Source of the DNA: Tipula vernalis
Lineage: Eukaryota > Arthropoda > Insecta > Diptera > Tipulidae
Length of the DNA stretch: 64,000 nucleotides
Assembly: GCA_958295665.1 (NCBI GenBank)
Contig: OY282560.1
Location: 26,557,653 to 26,621,652, forward strand
Direction of reading: 5' to 3'
Shown here: positions 8,188 to 20,625 of the stretch, one piece after another
How the letters are laid out: each line of letters begins with the position of its first letter
Position numbering within the stretch: position 1 is the stretch's first letter
The notes under the pieces: model-generated
Databases searched by the model: none
The model's input: the letters and a program-made list of their open reading frames with translations, nothing else
What the model was told of the DNA's origin: nothing
Made by a program: the position numbers and the translations under genes

Positions 8188-10327
8188 GTAAGCTATATAT
8201 AGAATTTTTTTTAATTATGACACAAATTAATTGATATCCAAAAATTATTTATTATGGACGATATGTGACTACACAAAAAGATATTAGTACTCGTCATATC
8301 GGCAGATTCAGAATTCTTTAACTTCCCGATTTGTTGCGAAAAGCCCTGCTGTTGCATATTTTGTCGTTTATGAAGTCAGGCATGATTTAATCGTTGTGAA
8401 TTCAAAAATATATTAGGCGAACGATACCTTTACTAAGCCTAGGTTAGAACCCTCTATAATAAAATCCTCGTACTTTAGCCTACTTAGTACGTACGAGCTA
8501 TTACTAATCCTTTTCGGAGATGCGGTCATTCAGGGGTAATGAGTGATTTTCTTTTTCCATCGTTTTATGAGAAAATTTTCGATATTTTTGATAAATACAA
8601 ATTTGTTCAATTTGTTTATTAATCAAACATAAGTATGTGGTTATAACATTTATACATTTGGACTGTTCTAGTGTTTTCTGACAATAAGGTTTAATTTTTA
8701 CGTTTTTACAGTCTTTCAGGCGCAAAAATTATTTTTTTCAATTTTCTCTATTCCTTGACTAGTTCTAATTTCCCCCCAGGAGCATTACTGCAGATACTTG
8801 CAGATACTTAAGCTAAGCCACCCTTCCATATTCTCCTTTATTATCCATGATTTTTAAATATTCGCCTTGTTGTTTACACAAAAATTGACCTGCAAGGTAA
8901 CTCATGTAGTTGTGTATTACAAATTTCTTATTCGCTATTTCTTTAACGTTGACTTCAACCGTGCGGCTCAGAAGCCGCCTTTCGGTGCCTTTGTAGTGAG
9001 ATGTGCAACTTTTTGCACAGTATACAAAATTTGCAAAAATGAATAAAAAAAATCGTTATACAATTGGAATTGGGGCTATGATTTGCGACTATATTCGGTT
9101 GACATCTAAAAAATTACAAATTAGAACCATAACTAACAAGTTCAGGCCACATTGATGCCCTCTTTGAATGACTTCCTTGAAGAATTTAGAAAAGTGTAGT
9201 TCCATCATTGAATAAAATTGTTGAAGACACCGTTCAAGATTGCTCAATTTGTAAAGTTGTGTCTAACGTAAATAACAGAGAACAATAAGCTATAAGTAAA
9301 TTGCTGATCAAATTGTCAAAGGCGTCGAATTCTGTCGAATAGTATTGTATTAGTGCTACATAAATACCAAACTGGCAACATAATTTAAAGCTGCTCCCAA
9401 TAAAGTGACAAAATAACAAAATCTTGCAACGAGGATACTGGGACGTACCAAATGACAAAAAATCTTTGCTAGAATTGTACGATGGAATATAGTACCCCAT
9501 TTACCTGATTTTTTCATTACCGGTAAAAGGTAAATAAAAACTGAATTTACCGATAAAACCATTTTATTTTGAGAACTATGCCAAATGTAAGGAGTAAGAT
9601 TTTCGAAATTGTGAGAGTTTAAGAAGGAAACGGGTTGCATGATATTTATTAGATGTTTACTGAAGATTCGGGTGTCTCAAGGAAGTACGGTCTGTTACTA
9701 ACTTTCGACTGGTCTTTCGATGTTATTCAAATTACTTTAGATCGTTCGTGTTTCATACAGAGATTATTCGAGTTTTCTGGGTAATCATGATTATTCTAGC
9801 CCAAATTTCCTAGATTGCCGATATTTTCGAAGTAATTCAAAATTTTTCAATATTTTCGAATTTGTTAGAATTTTGCACTGTATCGTTTTGTGCTGAGTAG
9901 CGGTATATTATAGATTCAAATGAAAATTTAATTTTTTTTGTACGAAAAATATTGTTTAGAACCGAAAAAATTAAATTTACATTTTCTCAGCCAATTAAAA
10001 ATGTTTTTGAATATTTTAAATTGAAAATGGTATTGTATGGTACACTCGGTCAAGAACCAGAAGATTTTAGTGAAAACAAAGCAATAATTTTGGAATTTTA
10101 TCGAAAAAACTAAATCCGATTTTTCTTTTCGGTTTTCAGTGGGTAAAGCATGTATAATGGAAACGCAGAAATTTTAACAAAAATCACTACAACGCCAAAA
10201 AGTTAGCAACAACATCATTTACCTTTTTCTCATATTTTACCCAACTTTTTAGTACAATATTTGAATTTACCTTCTACACTGTTAAAAGTAGTTAAAAGAA
10301 CAATTTACCCGACTATTGGTCCGCAGC
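8188..10327 (+). other. AT-rich unique sequence, read as start of Epac intron 7
   Basis: About 2.1 kb without a recognisable exon. AATAAA hexamers occur at 8458-8463 and 9042-9047, usable as poly(A) signals by a read-through isoform. Two hairpins lie at 8963-9018. TTTACC words cluster at about 9498-9560 and 10217-10310, possibly the sub-terminal ends of a decayed DNA transposon. The ORFs on the - strand at 9234-9500 and 9356-9640 overlap each other, look random and match no family I know. Confidence 0.6.
8963..9018. other. two adjacent hairpins
   Basis: GCGGCT-CAGA-AGCCGC (8963-8978) and GTGCAA-CTTT-TTGCAC (9003-9018) are perfect 6-bp stems with 4-base loops, 24 bp apart. An AATAAA follows at 9042. 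They could be part of a retroelement 3' end or of an alternative 3' UTR; there is no independent support for either. Confidence 0.4.
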
Positions 10328-10518
10328 CTTAGAGAGTAAGATTTTTTGATTTACACTGTCAAAAGCTTTTCTTACATCAAAAAACAGCCTACATGTTTTT
10401 TGTTAGTTTTTCAGGCTAAAGGCTTCCAAGATATAAAAGTTGCGCTGAAAACCATATTGATCTTTGTTTATAGATTTATGCTGGTAAAGAAGGTTACCAA
10501 TCGATTGTATATAACATA
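10328..10518 (-). mobile_element. decayed LINE (non-LTR retrotransposon) reverse-transcriptase fragment
   Basis: Read on the - strand, this stretch gives YVIYNRLVTFF, then KDQYGFQRN, then FFDVRKAFDSVNQKILLSK. These are successive landmarks of a non-LTR reverse transcriptase: the IYNRL helix, the Q-x-GF motif and the FxDxxKAFDxV motif with the first catalytic Asp. At least one frameshift and in-frame stops separate them, and the gap between QYGF and FFD is about 12 residues shorter than usual. It is a dead fragment. It ends within two bases of the first satellite monomer. Confidence 0.75.
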
Positions 10519-10576
10519 TAATCAAAATGAAAATTGTCACAGCAATTACAGGTCCCGAAACCTATTGATAGAGGTA

Positions 10577-13500
10577 TCAACCATCGTAATCGGACCATTT
10601 TAGATTTTTGCCGCCCAAAAACTTGTGGGCTATAGCACAGTTAATTTTCAATAAAATTGAAGTTTCTAAGAAATGTTTAGAAATAATCGAGCAATCAAAA
10701 TGATAATTGTCACAGCAATTACAAGTCCCGAAACCTATTGATAGAGGTACCAACCATCGTAATCGGACCATTTTAGATTTTTGCCGCCCAAAAACTTGTG
10801 GGCTATAGCACAGTTAATTTTCAATAAAATTGAATTTTCTAAGAAATGTTTAGAAATAATCGAGCAATCAAAATGATAATTGTCACAGCAATTACAGGTC
10901 CCGAAACCTATTGATATAGGTATCAGCCATCGTAATCGGACCATTTTAGATTTTTGCCGCCCAAGAACTTGTGGGCTATAGCACAGTTAATTTTCAATAA
11001 AATTGAATTTTCTAAGAAATGTTTAGAAATAATCGAGCAATCAAAATGATAATTGTCACAGCAATTACAGGTCCCGAAACCTATTGATAGAGGTATCAGC
11101 CATCGTAATCGGACCATTTTTGATTTTTGCCGCCCAAAAACTTGTGGGCTATAGCACAGTTAATTTTCAATAAAATTGAATTTTCTAAGAAATGTTTAGA
11201 AATAATCGAGCAATCAAAATGATAATTGTCACAGCAATTACAAGTCCCGAAACCTATTGATATAGGTATCAGCCATCGTAATCGGACCATTTTAGATTTT
11301 TTCCGCCCAGAAACTTGTGGGCTATAGCACAGTTAATTTTCAATAAAATTGAATTTTCTAAAAATGTTTAGAAATAATCGAGCAATCAAAATGAAAATTG
11401 CCACAGCAATTACAGTTCCCGAAACCTATTGATAGAGGTATCAACCATCGTAATCGGACCATTTTAGATTTTTGCCGCCCAAAAACTTGTGGGCTATAGC
11501 ACAGTTAATTTTCAATAAAATAGAATTTTCTAAGAAATGTTTAGAAATAATCGAGCAATCAAAATGCTAATTGTCACAGCAATTACAGGTCCCGAAACCT
11601 ATTGATAGAGGTACCAACCATCGTAATCGGACCATTTTAGATTTTTGCCGCCCAAAAACTTGTGGGCTATAGCACAGTTAATTTTCAATAAAATTGAATT
11701 TTCTAAGAAATGTTTAGAAATAATCGAGCAATCAAAATGATAATTGTCACAGCAATTACAGGTCCCGAAACCTATTGATATAGGTATCAGCCATCGTAAT
11801 CGGTCCATTTTAGATTTTTGCCGCCCAAAAACTTGTGGGCTATAGCACAGTTAATTTTCAATAAAATTGAATTTTCTAAGAAATGTTTAGAAATAATCAA
11901 GCAATCAAAATGATAATTGTCACAGCAATTACAGGTCCCGAAACCTATTGATAGAGGTATCAACCATCGTAATCGGACCATTTAGATTTTTGCCGCCCAA
12001 AAACTTGTGGGCTATAGCACAGTTAATTTTCAATAAAATTGAATTTTCTAAGAAATGTTTAGAAATAATCGAGCAATCAAAATGAAAATTGTCACAGCAA
12101 TTACAGATCCCGAAACCTATTGATAGATGTATCAGCCATCGTAATCGGACCATTTTAGATTTTTGCCGCCCAAAAACTTGTGGGCTATAGCACAGTTAAT
12201 TTTCAATAAAATTGAATTTTCTAAGAAATGTTTAGAAATAATCGAGTAATCAAAATGATAATTGTCACAGCAATTACAGGTCCCGAAACCTATTGATAGA
12301 GGTATCAACCATCGTAATCGGACCATTTTAGATTTTTGCCGCCCAAAAACTTGTGGGCTATAGCACAGTTAATTTTCAATAAAATTGAAGTTTCTAAGAA
12401 ATGTTTAGAAATAATCGAGCAATCAAAATGATAATTGTCACAGCAATTACAAGTCCCGAAACCTATTGATAGAGGTACCAACCATCGTAATCGGACCATT
12501 TTAGATTTTTGCCGCCCAAAAACTTGTGGGCTATAGCACAGTTAATTTTCAATAAAATTGAATTTTCTAAGAAATGTTTAGAAATAATCGAGCAATCAAA
12601 ATGATAATTGTCACAGCAATTACAGGTCCCGAAACCTATTGATATAGGTATCAGCCATCGTAATCGGACCATTTTAGATTTTTGCCGCCCAAGAACTTGT
12701 GGGCTATAGCACAGTTAATTTTCAATAAAATTGAATTTTCTAAGAAATGTTTAGAAATAATCGAGCAATCAAAATGATAATTGTCACAGCAATTACAGGT
12801 CCCGAAACCTATTGATAGAGGTATCAGCCATCGTAATCGGACCATTTTTGATTTTTGCCGCCCAAAAACTTGTGGGCTATAGCACAGTTAATTTTCAATA
12901 AAATTGAATTTTCTAAGAAATGTTTAGAAATAATCGAGCAATCAAAATGATAATTGTCACAGCAATTACAAGTCCCGAAACCTATTGATATAGGTATCAG
13001 CCATCGTAATCGGACCATTTTAGATTTTTTCCGCCCAGAAACTTGTGGGCTATAGCACAGTTAATTTTCAATAAAATTGAATTTTCTAAAAATGTTTAGA
13101 AATAATCGAGCAATCAAAATGAAAATTGCCACAGCAATTACAGTTCCCGAAACCTATTGATAGAGGTATCAACCATCGTAATCGGACCATTTTAGATTTT
13201 TGCCGCCCAAAAACTTGTGGGCTATAGCACAGTTAATTTTCAATAAAATAGAATTTTCTAAGAAATGTTTAGAAATAATCGAGCAATCAAAATGCTAATT
13301 GTCACAGCAATTACAGGTCCCGAAACCTATTGATAGAGGTACCAACCATCGTAATCGGACCATTTTAGATTTTTGCCGCCCAAAAACTTGTGGGCTATAG
13401 CACAGTTAATTTTCAATAAAATTGAATTTTCTAAGAAATGTTTAGAAATAATCGAGCAATCAAAATGATAATTGTCACAGCAATTACAGGTCCCGAAACC

Positions 13501-14032
13501 TATTGATATAGGTATCAGCCATCGTAATCGGTCCATTTTAGATTTTTGCCGCCCAAAAACTTGTGGGCTATAGCACAGTTAATTTTCAATAAAATTGAAT
13601 TTTCTAAGAAATGTTTAGAAATAATCAAGCAATCAAAATGATAATTGTCACAGCAATTACAGGTCCCGAAACCTATTGATAGAGGTATCAACCATCGTAA
13701 TCGGACCATTTAGATTTTTGCCGCCCAAAAACTTGTGGGCTATAGCACAGTTAATTTTCAATAAAATTGAATTTTCTAAGAAATGTTTAGAAATAATCGA
13801 GCAATCAAAATGAAAATTGTCACAGCAATTACAGATCCCGAAACCTATTGATAGATGTATCAGCCATCGTAATCGGACCATTTTAGATTTTTGCCGCCCA
13901 AAAACTTGTGGGCTATAGCACAGTTAATTTTCAATAAAATTGAATTTTCTAAGAAATGTTTAGAAATAATCGAGTAATCAAAATGATAATTGTCACAGCA
14001 ATTACAGGTCCCGAAACCTATTGATAGAGGTA
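10577..14032 (+). repeat. higher-order repeat A: two copies of a 1728-bp, 10-monomer unit
   Basis: 10577-12304 and 12305-14032 match monomer by monomer. Shared private variants include GAAGTTTCT (about 10661 and 12389), TTTCCGCCCAG (about 11300 and 13028), CTAAAAATG (11357 and 13085), AATAGAATT (about 11518 and 13246) and the one-base-short CCATTTAG (about 11979 and 13707). Two 1-bp deletions explain 1728 instead of 1730. Confidence 0.93.
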
Positions 14033-15078
14033 TCAACCATCGTAATCGGACCATTTTAGATTTTTGCCGCCCAAAAACTTGTGGGCTATAGCACAGTTAA
14101 TTTTCAATAAAATTGAATTTTCTAAGAAATGTTTAGAAATAATCGAGCAATCAAAATGATAATTGTCACAGCCATTACAGATCCCGAAACCTATTGATAG
14201 AGGTATCAGCCATCGTAATCGGACCATTTTAGATTTTTGCCGCCCAAAAACTTGTGGGCTATAGCACAGTTAATTTTCAATAAAATTGAATTTTCTAAGA
14301 AATGTTTAGAAATAATCGAGCAATCAAAACGAAAATTGTCACAGCAATTACAGGTCCCGAAACCTATTGATAGAGGTATCAACCACCGAAATCGGACCAT
14401 TTTAGATTTTTGCCGCCCAAAAACTTGTGGGCTATAGCACAGTTAATTTTCAATAAAATTGAATTTTCTAAGAAATGTTTAGAAATAATCGAGCAATCAA
14501 AATGAAAATTGTCACAGCAATTACAGGTCCCGAAACGTATTGATAGAGGTATCAGCCATCGTATCGGACCATTTTAGATTTTTGCCGCCCAAAAACTTGT
14601 GGGCTATAGCACAGTTAATTTTCAATAAAATTGAATTTTCTAAGAAATGTTTAGAAATAATCGAGCAATCAAAATGATAATTGTCACAGCAATTACAGGT
14701 CCCGAAACCTATTGATAGAGGTATCAGCCATCGTAATCGGACCATTTTAGATTTTTGCCGCCCAAAAACTTGTGGGCTATAGCACAGTTAATTTTCAATA
14801 AAATTGAATTTTCTAAGAAATGTTTAGAAATAATCGAGCAATCAAAATGAAAATTGTCACAGCAATTACAGGTCCCGAAACCTATTGATAGAGGTATCAG
14901 CCATCGTAATCGGACCATTTTAGATTTTTGCCGCCCAAAAACTTGTGGGCTATAGCACAGTTAATTTTCAATAAAATTGAATTTTCTAAGAAATGTTTAG
15001 AAATAATCGAGCAATCAAAATGAAAATTGTCACAGCAATTACAGGTCCCGAAACCTATTGATAGAGGTATCAGCCATC

Positions 15079-17686
15079 TTAATCGGACCATTTTAGATTT
15101 TTGCCGCCCAAAAACTTGTGGGCTATAGCACAGTTAATTTTCAATAAAATTGAATTTTCTAAGAAATGTTTAGAAATAATCGAGCAATCAAAATGATAAT
15201 TGTCACAGGAACTACAGGTCCCGAAACCTATTGATAGAGGTATCAGCCATCGTAATCGGACCATTTTAGATTTTTGCCGCCCAAAAACTTGTGGGCTATA
15301 GCACAGTTAATTTTCAATAAAATTGAATTTTCTAAGAAATGTTTAGAAATAATCGAGCAATCAAAATGATAATTGTCACAGCAATTACAGGTCCCGAAAC
15401 CTATTGATAGAGGTATCAGCCATCGTAATCGGACCATTTTAGATTTTTGCCGCCCAAAAACTTGTGGGCTATAGCACAGTTAATTTTCAATAAAATTGAA
15501 TTTTCTAAGAAATGTTTAGAAATAATCGAGCAATCAAAATGAAAATTGTCACAGCAATTACAGGTCCCGAAACCTATTGATAGAGGTATCAACCATCGTA
15601 ATCGGACCATTTTAGATTTTTGCCGCCCAAAAACTTGTGGGCTATAGCACAGTTAATTTTCAATAAAATTGAATTTTCTAAGAAATGTTTAGAAATAATC
15701 GAGCAATCAAAATGAAAATTGTCACAGCAATTACAGGTCCCGAAACCTATTGATAGAGGTATCAACCATCGAAATCGGACCATTTTAGATTTTTGCCGCC
15801 CAAAAACTTGTGGGCTATAGCACAGTTAATTTTCAATAAAATTGAATTTTCTAAGAAATGTTTAGAAATAATCGAGCAATCAAAATGAAAATTGTCACAG
15901 CAATTACAGGTCCCGAAACGTATTGATAGAGGTATCAGCCATCGTAATCGGACCATTTTAGATTTTTGCCGCCCAAAAACTTGTGGGCTATAGCACAGTT
16001 AATTTTCAATAAAATTGAATTTTCTAAGAAATGTTTAGAAATAATCGAGCAATCAAAATGAAAATTGTCACAGCAATTACAGGTCCCGAAACCTATTGAT
16101 AGAGGTATCAACCATCGTAATCGGACCATTTTAGATTTTTGCCGCCCAAAAACTTGTGGGCTATAGCACAGTTAATTTTCAATAAAATTGAATTTTCTAA
16201 GAAATGTTTAGAAATAATCGAGCAATCAAAATGAAAATTGTCACAGCAATTACAGGTCCCGAAACCTATTGATAGAGGTATCAGCCATCTTAATCGGACC
16301 ATTTTAGATTTTTGCCGCCCAAAAACTTGTGGGCTATAGCACAGTTAATTTTCAATAAAATTGAATTTTCTAAGAAATGTTTAGAAATAATCGAGCAATC
16401 AAAATGATAATTGTCACAGGAACTACAGGTCCCGAAACCTATTGATAGAGGTATCAGCCATCGTAATCGGACCATTTTAGATTTTTGCCGCCCAAAAACT
16501 TGTGGGCTATAGCACAGTTAATTTTCAATAAAATTGAATTTTCTAAGAAATGTTTAGAAATAATCGAGCAATCAAAATGATAATTGTCACAGCAATTACA
16601 GGTCCCGAAACCTATTGATAGAGGTATCAGCCATCGTAATCGGACCATTTTAGATTTTTGCCGCCCAAAAACTTGTGGGCTATAGCACAGTTAATTTTCA
16701 ATAAAATTGAATTTTCTAAGAAATGTTTAGAAATAATCGAGCAATCAAAATGAAAATTGTCACAGCAATTACAGGTCCCGAAACCTATTGATAGAGGTAT
16801 CAACCATCGTAATCGGACCATTTTAGATTTTTGCCGCCCAAAAACTTGTGGGCTATAGCACAGTTAATTTTCAATAAAATTGAATTTTCTAAGAAATGTT
16901 TAGAAATAATCGAGCAATCAAAATGAAAATTGTCACAGCAATTACAGGTCCCGAAACGTATTGATAGAGGTATCAGCCATCGTAATCGGACCATTTTAGA
17001 TTTTTGCCGCCCAAAAACTTGTGGGCTATAGCACAGTTAATTTTCAATAAAATTGAATTTTCTAAGAAATGTTTAGAAATAATCGAGCAATCAAAATGAA
17101 AATTGTCACAGCAATTACAGGTCCCGAAACGTATTGATAGAGGTATCAGCCATCGTAATCGGACCATTTTAGATTTTTGCCGCCCAAAAACTTGTGGGCT
17201 ATAGCACAGTTAATTTTCAATAAAATTGAATTTTCTAAGAAATGTTTAGAAATAATCGAGCAATCAAAATGAAAATTGTCACAGCAATTACAGGTCCCGA
17301 AACCTATTGATAGAGGTATCAACCATCGTAATCGGACCATTTTAGATTTTTGCCGCCCAAAAACTTGTGGGCTATAGCACAGTTAATTTTCAATAAAATT
17401 GAATTTTCTAAGAAATGTTTAGAAATAATCGAGCAATCAAAATGAAAATTGTCACAGCAATTACAGGTCCCGAAACCTATTGATAGAGGTATCAGCCATC
17501 TTAATCGGACCATTTTAGATTTTTGCCGCCCAAAAACTTGTGGGCTATAGCACAGTTAATTTTCAATAAAATTGAATTTTCTAAGAAATGTTTAGAAATA
17601 ATCGAGCAATCAAAATGATAATTGTCACAGGAACTACAGGTCCCGAAACCTATTGATAGAAGTATCAACCATCGTAATCGGACCAT
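15079..17686 (+). repeat. higher-order repeat B: 1211-bp (7-monomer) period
   Basis: A private variant, CAGGAACTACAGG in place of CAGCAATTACAGG, appears near 15207, 16418 and 17629. It follows the variant CATCTTAATCGG at the same 1211-bp spacing. The intervening monomers are similar but not identical, so this unit is older or more mixed than unit A. Confidence 0.85.
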
Positions 17687-20625
17687 TTTAGATTTTTGCC
17701 GCCCAAAAACTTGTGGGCTATAGCACAGTTAATTTTCAATAAAATTGAATTTTCTAAAAAATGTTTAGAAATAATCGAGCAATCAAAATGAAAATTGTCA
17801 CAGCAATTACAGGTTCCGAAACCTATTGATAGAAGTATCAACCATCGTAATCGGACCATTTTAGATTTTTGCCGCCCAAAAACTTGTGGGCTATAGCACA
17901 GTTAATTTTCAATAAAATTGAATTTTCTAAGAAATGTTTAGAAATAATCGAGCAATCAAAATGATAATTGTCACAGCAATTACAGGTCCCGAAACGTATT
18001 GATAGAGGTATCAGCCATCGTAATCGGACCATTTTAGATTTTTGCCGCCCAAAAACTTGTGGGCTATAGCACAGTTGATTTTCAATAAAATTGAATTTTC
18101 TAAGAAATGTTTAGAAATAATCGAGCAATCAAAATGAAAATTGTCACAGCAATTACAGGTCCCGAAACCTATTGATAGAGGTATCAGCCATCGTAATCGG
18201 AGCATTTTAGGTTTTTGCCGCCCAAAAACTTGTGGGCTATAGCACAGTTGATTTTCAATACAATTGAATTTTCTAAAAAATGTTTAGAAATAATCGAGCA
18301 ATCAAAATGAAAATTGTCACAGCAATTACAGGTCCCGAAACTTATTGATAGATGTATCAACCATCGTAATCGGACCATTTTAGATTTTTGCCGCCCAAAA
18401 ACTTGTGGGCTATAGCACAGTTGATTTTCAATAAAATTGAATTTTCTAAGAAATGTATAGAAATAATCGAGCAATCAAAATGAAAATTGTCACAGCAATT
18501 ACAGGTCCCGAAACGTATTGATAGAGGTATCAGCCATCGTAATCGGAGCATTTTAGATTTCTGCCGCCCAAAAACTTGTGGGCTATAGCATAGTTAATTT
18601 TCAATAAAATTGAATTTTCTAAGAAATGTTTAGAAATAATCGAGCAATCAAAATGAAAATTGTCACAGCAATTACAGGTCCCGAAACCTATTGATAGAGG
18701 TATCAACCATCGTAATCGGACCATTTTAGATTTTTGCCGCCCAAAAACTTGTGGGCTATAGCACAGTTAATTTTCAATAAAATTGAATTTTCTAAGAAAT
18801 GTTTAGAAATAATCGAGCAATCAAAATGATAATTGTCACAGCAATTACAGGTTCCGAAACCTATTGATAGAAGTATCAACCATCGTAATCGGACCATTTT
18901 AGATTTTTGCCGCCCAAAAACTTGTGGGCTATAGCATAGTTAATTTTCAATAAAATTGAATTTTCTAAGAAATGTTTAGAAATAATCGAGCAATCAAAAT
19001 GATAATTGTCACAGCAATTACAGGTCCCGAAACCTATTGATAGAGGTATCAACCATCGTAATCGGATGATTTTAGATTTTTGCCGCCCAAAAACTTGTGG
19101 GCTATAGCACAGTTAATTTTCAATAAAATTGAATTTTCTAAGAAATGTTTAGAAATAATCGAGCAATCAAAATGGAAATTGTCACAGCAATTACAGGTCC
19201 CGAAACCTATTGATAGAGGTATCAACCATCGTAATCGGACCATTTTAGATTTTTGCCGCCCAAAAACTTGTGGGCTATAACAGTTAATTTTCAATAAAAT
19301 TGAATTTTCTAAAAAATGTATAGAAATAATCGAGCAATCAAAATGAAAATTGTCACAGCAATTACAGGTCCCGAAACCTATTGATAGAAGTATCAACCAT
19401 CGTAATCGGACCATTTTAGACTTTTGCCGCCCAAAAACTTGTGGGCTATAGCACAGTTAATTTTCAATAAAATTGAATTTTCTAAAAAATGTTTAGAAAT
19501 AATCGAGCAATCAAAATGAAAATTGTCACAGCAATTACAGGTTCCGAAACCTATTGATAGAAGTATCAACCATCGTAATCGGACCATTTTAGACTTTTGC
19601 CGCCCAAAAACTTGTGGGCTATAGCACAGTTAATTTTCAATAAAATTGAATTTTCTAAGAAATGTTTAGAAATAATCGAGCAATCAAAATGAAAATTGTC
19701 ACAGCAATTACAGGTCCCGAAACGTATTGATAGAGGTATCAGCCATCGTAATCGGACCATTTTAGATTTTTGCCGCCCAAAAACTTGTGGGCTATAGCAC
19801 AGTTAATTTTCAATAAAATTGAATTTTCTAAGAAATGTTTAGAAATAATCGAGCAATCAAAATGATAATTGTCACAGCAATTACAGGTCCCGAAACGTAT
19901 TGATAGAGGTATCAGCCATCGTAATCGGACCATTTTAGATTTTTGCCGCCCAAAAACTTGTGGGCTATAGCACAGTTGATTTTCAATAAAATTGAATTTT
20001 CTAAGAAATGTTTAGAAATAATCGAGCAATCAAAATGAAAATTGTCACAGCAATTACAGGTCCCGAAACCTATTGATAGAGGTATCAGCCATCGTAATCG
20101 GAGCATTTTAGATGTTTGCCGCCCAAAAACTTGTGGGCTATAGCACAGTTGATTTTCAATACAATTGAATTTTCTAAAAAATGTTTAGAAATAATCGAGC
20201 AATCAAAATGAAAATTGTCACAGCAATTACAGGTCCCGAAACTTATTGATAGATGTATCAACCATCGTAATCGGACCATTTTAGATTTTTGCCGCCCAAA
20301 AACTTGTGGGCTATAGCACAGTTGATTTTCAATAAAATTGAATTTTCTAAGAAATGTATAGAAATAATCGAGCAATCAAAATGAAAATTGTCACAGCAAT
20401 TACAGGTCCCGAAACGTATTGATAGAGGTATCAGCCATCGTAATCGGAGCATTTTAGATTTCTGCCGCCCAAAAACTTGTGGGCTATAGCATAGTTAATT
20501 TTCAATAAAATTGAATTTTCTAAGAAATGTTTAGAAATAATCGAGCAATCAAAATGAAAATTGTCACAGCAATTACAGGTCCCGAAACCTATTGATAGAG
20601 GTATCAACCATCGTAATCGGACCAT
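17665..20625 (+). repeat. 1901-bp offset duplication (11 monomers)
   Basis: The monomers at 17665-18724 recur at 19566-20625. They include a distinctive block with GAGCATTTTAG, AATACAATTG, CTAAAAAATG, GAAACTTATTGATAGATG and ATTTCTGCCGCC. The offset is 1901 bp, 11 x 173 less the 2-bp deletion near 19278. Confidence 0.85.

Noticed and set aside
9234..9640. Two overlapping - strand ORFs of 88 and 94 codons
   Set aside because: No recognisable domain, different frames over the same DNA, AT-rich random composition.
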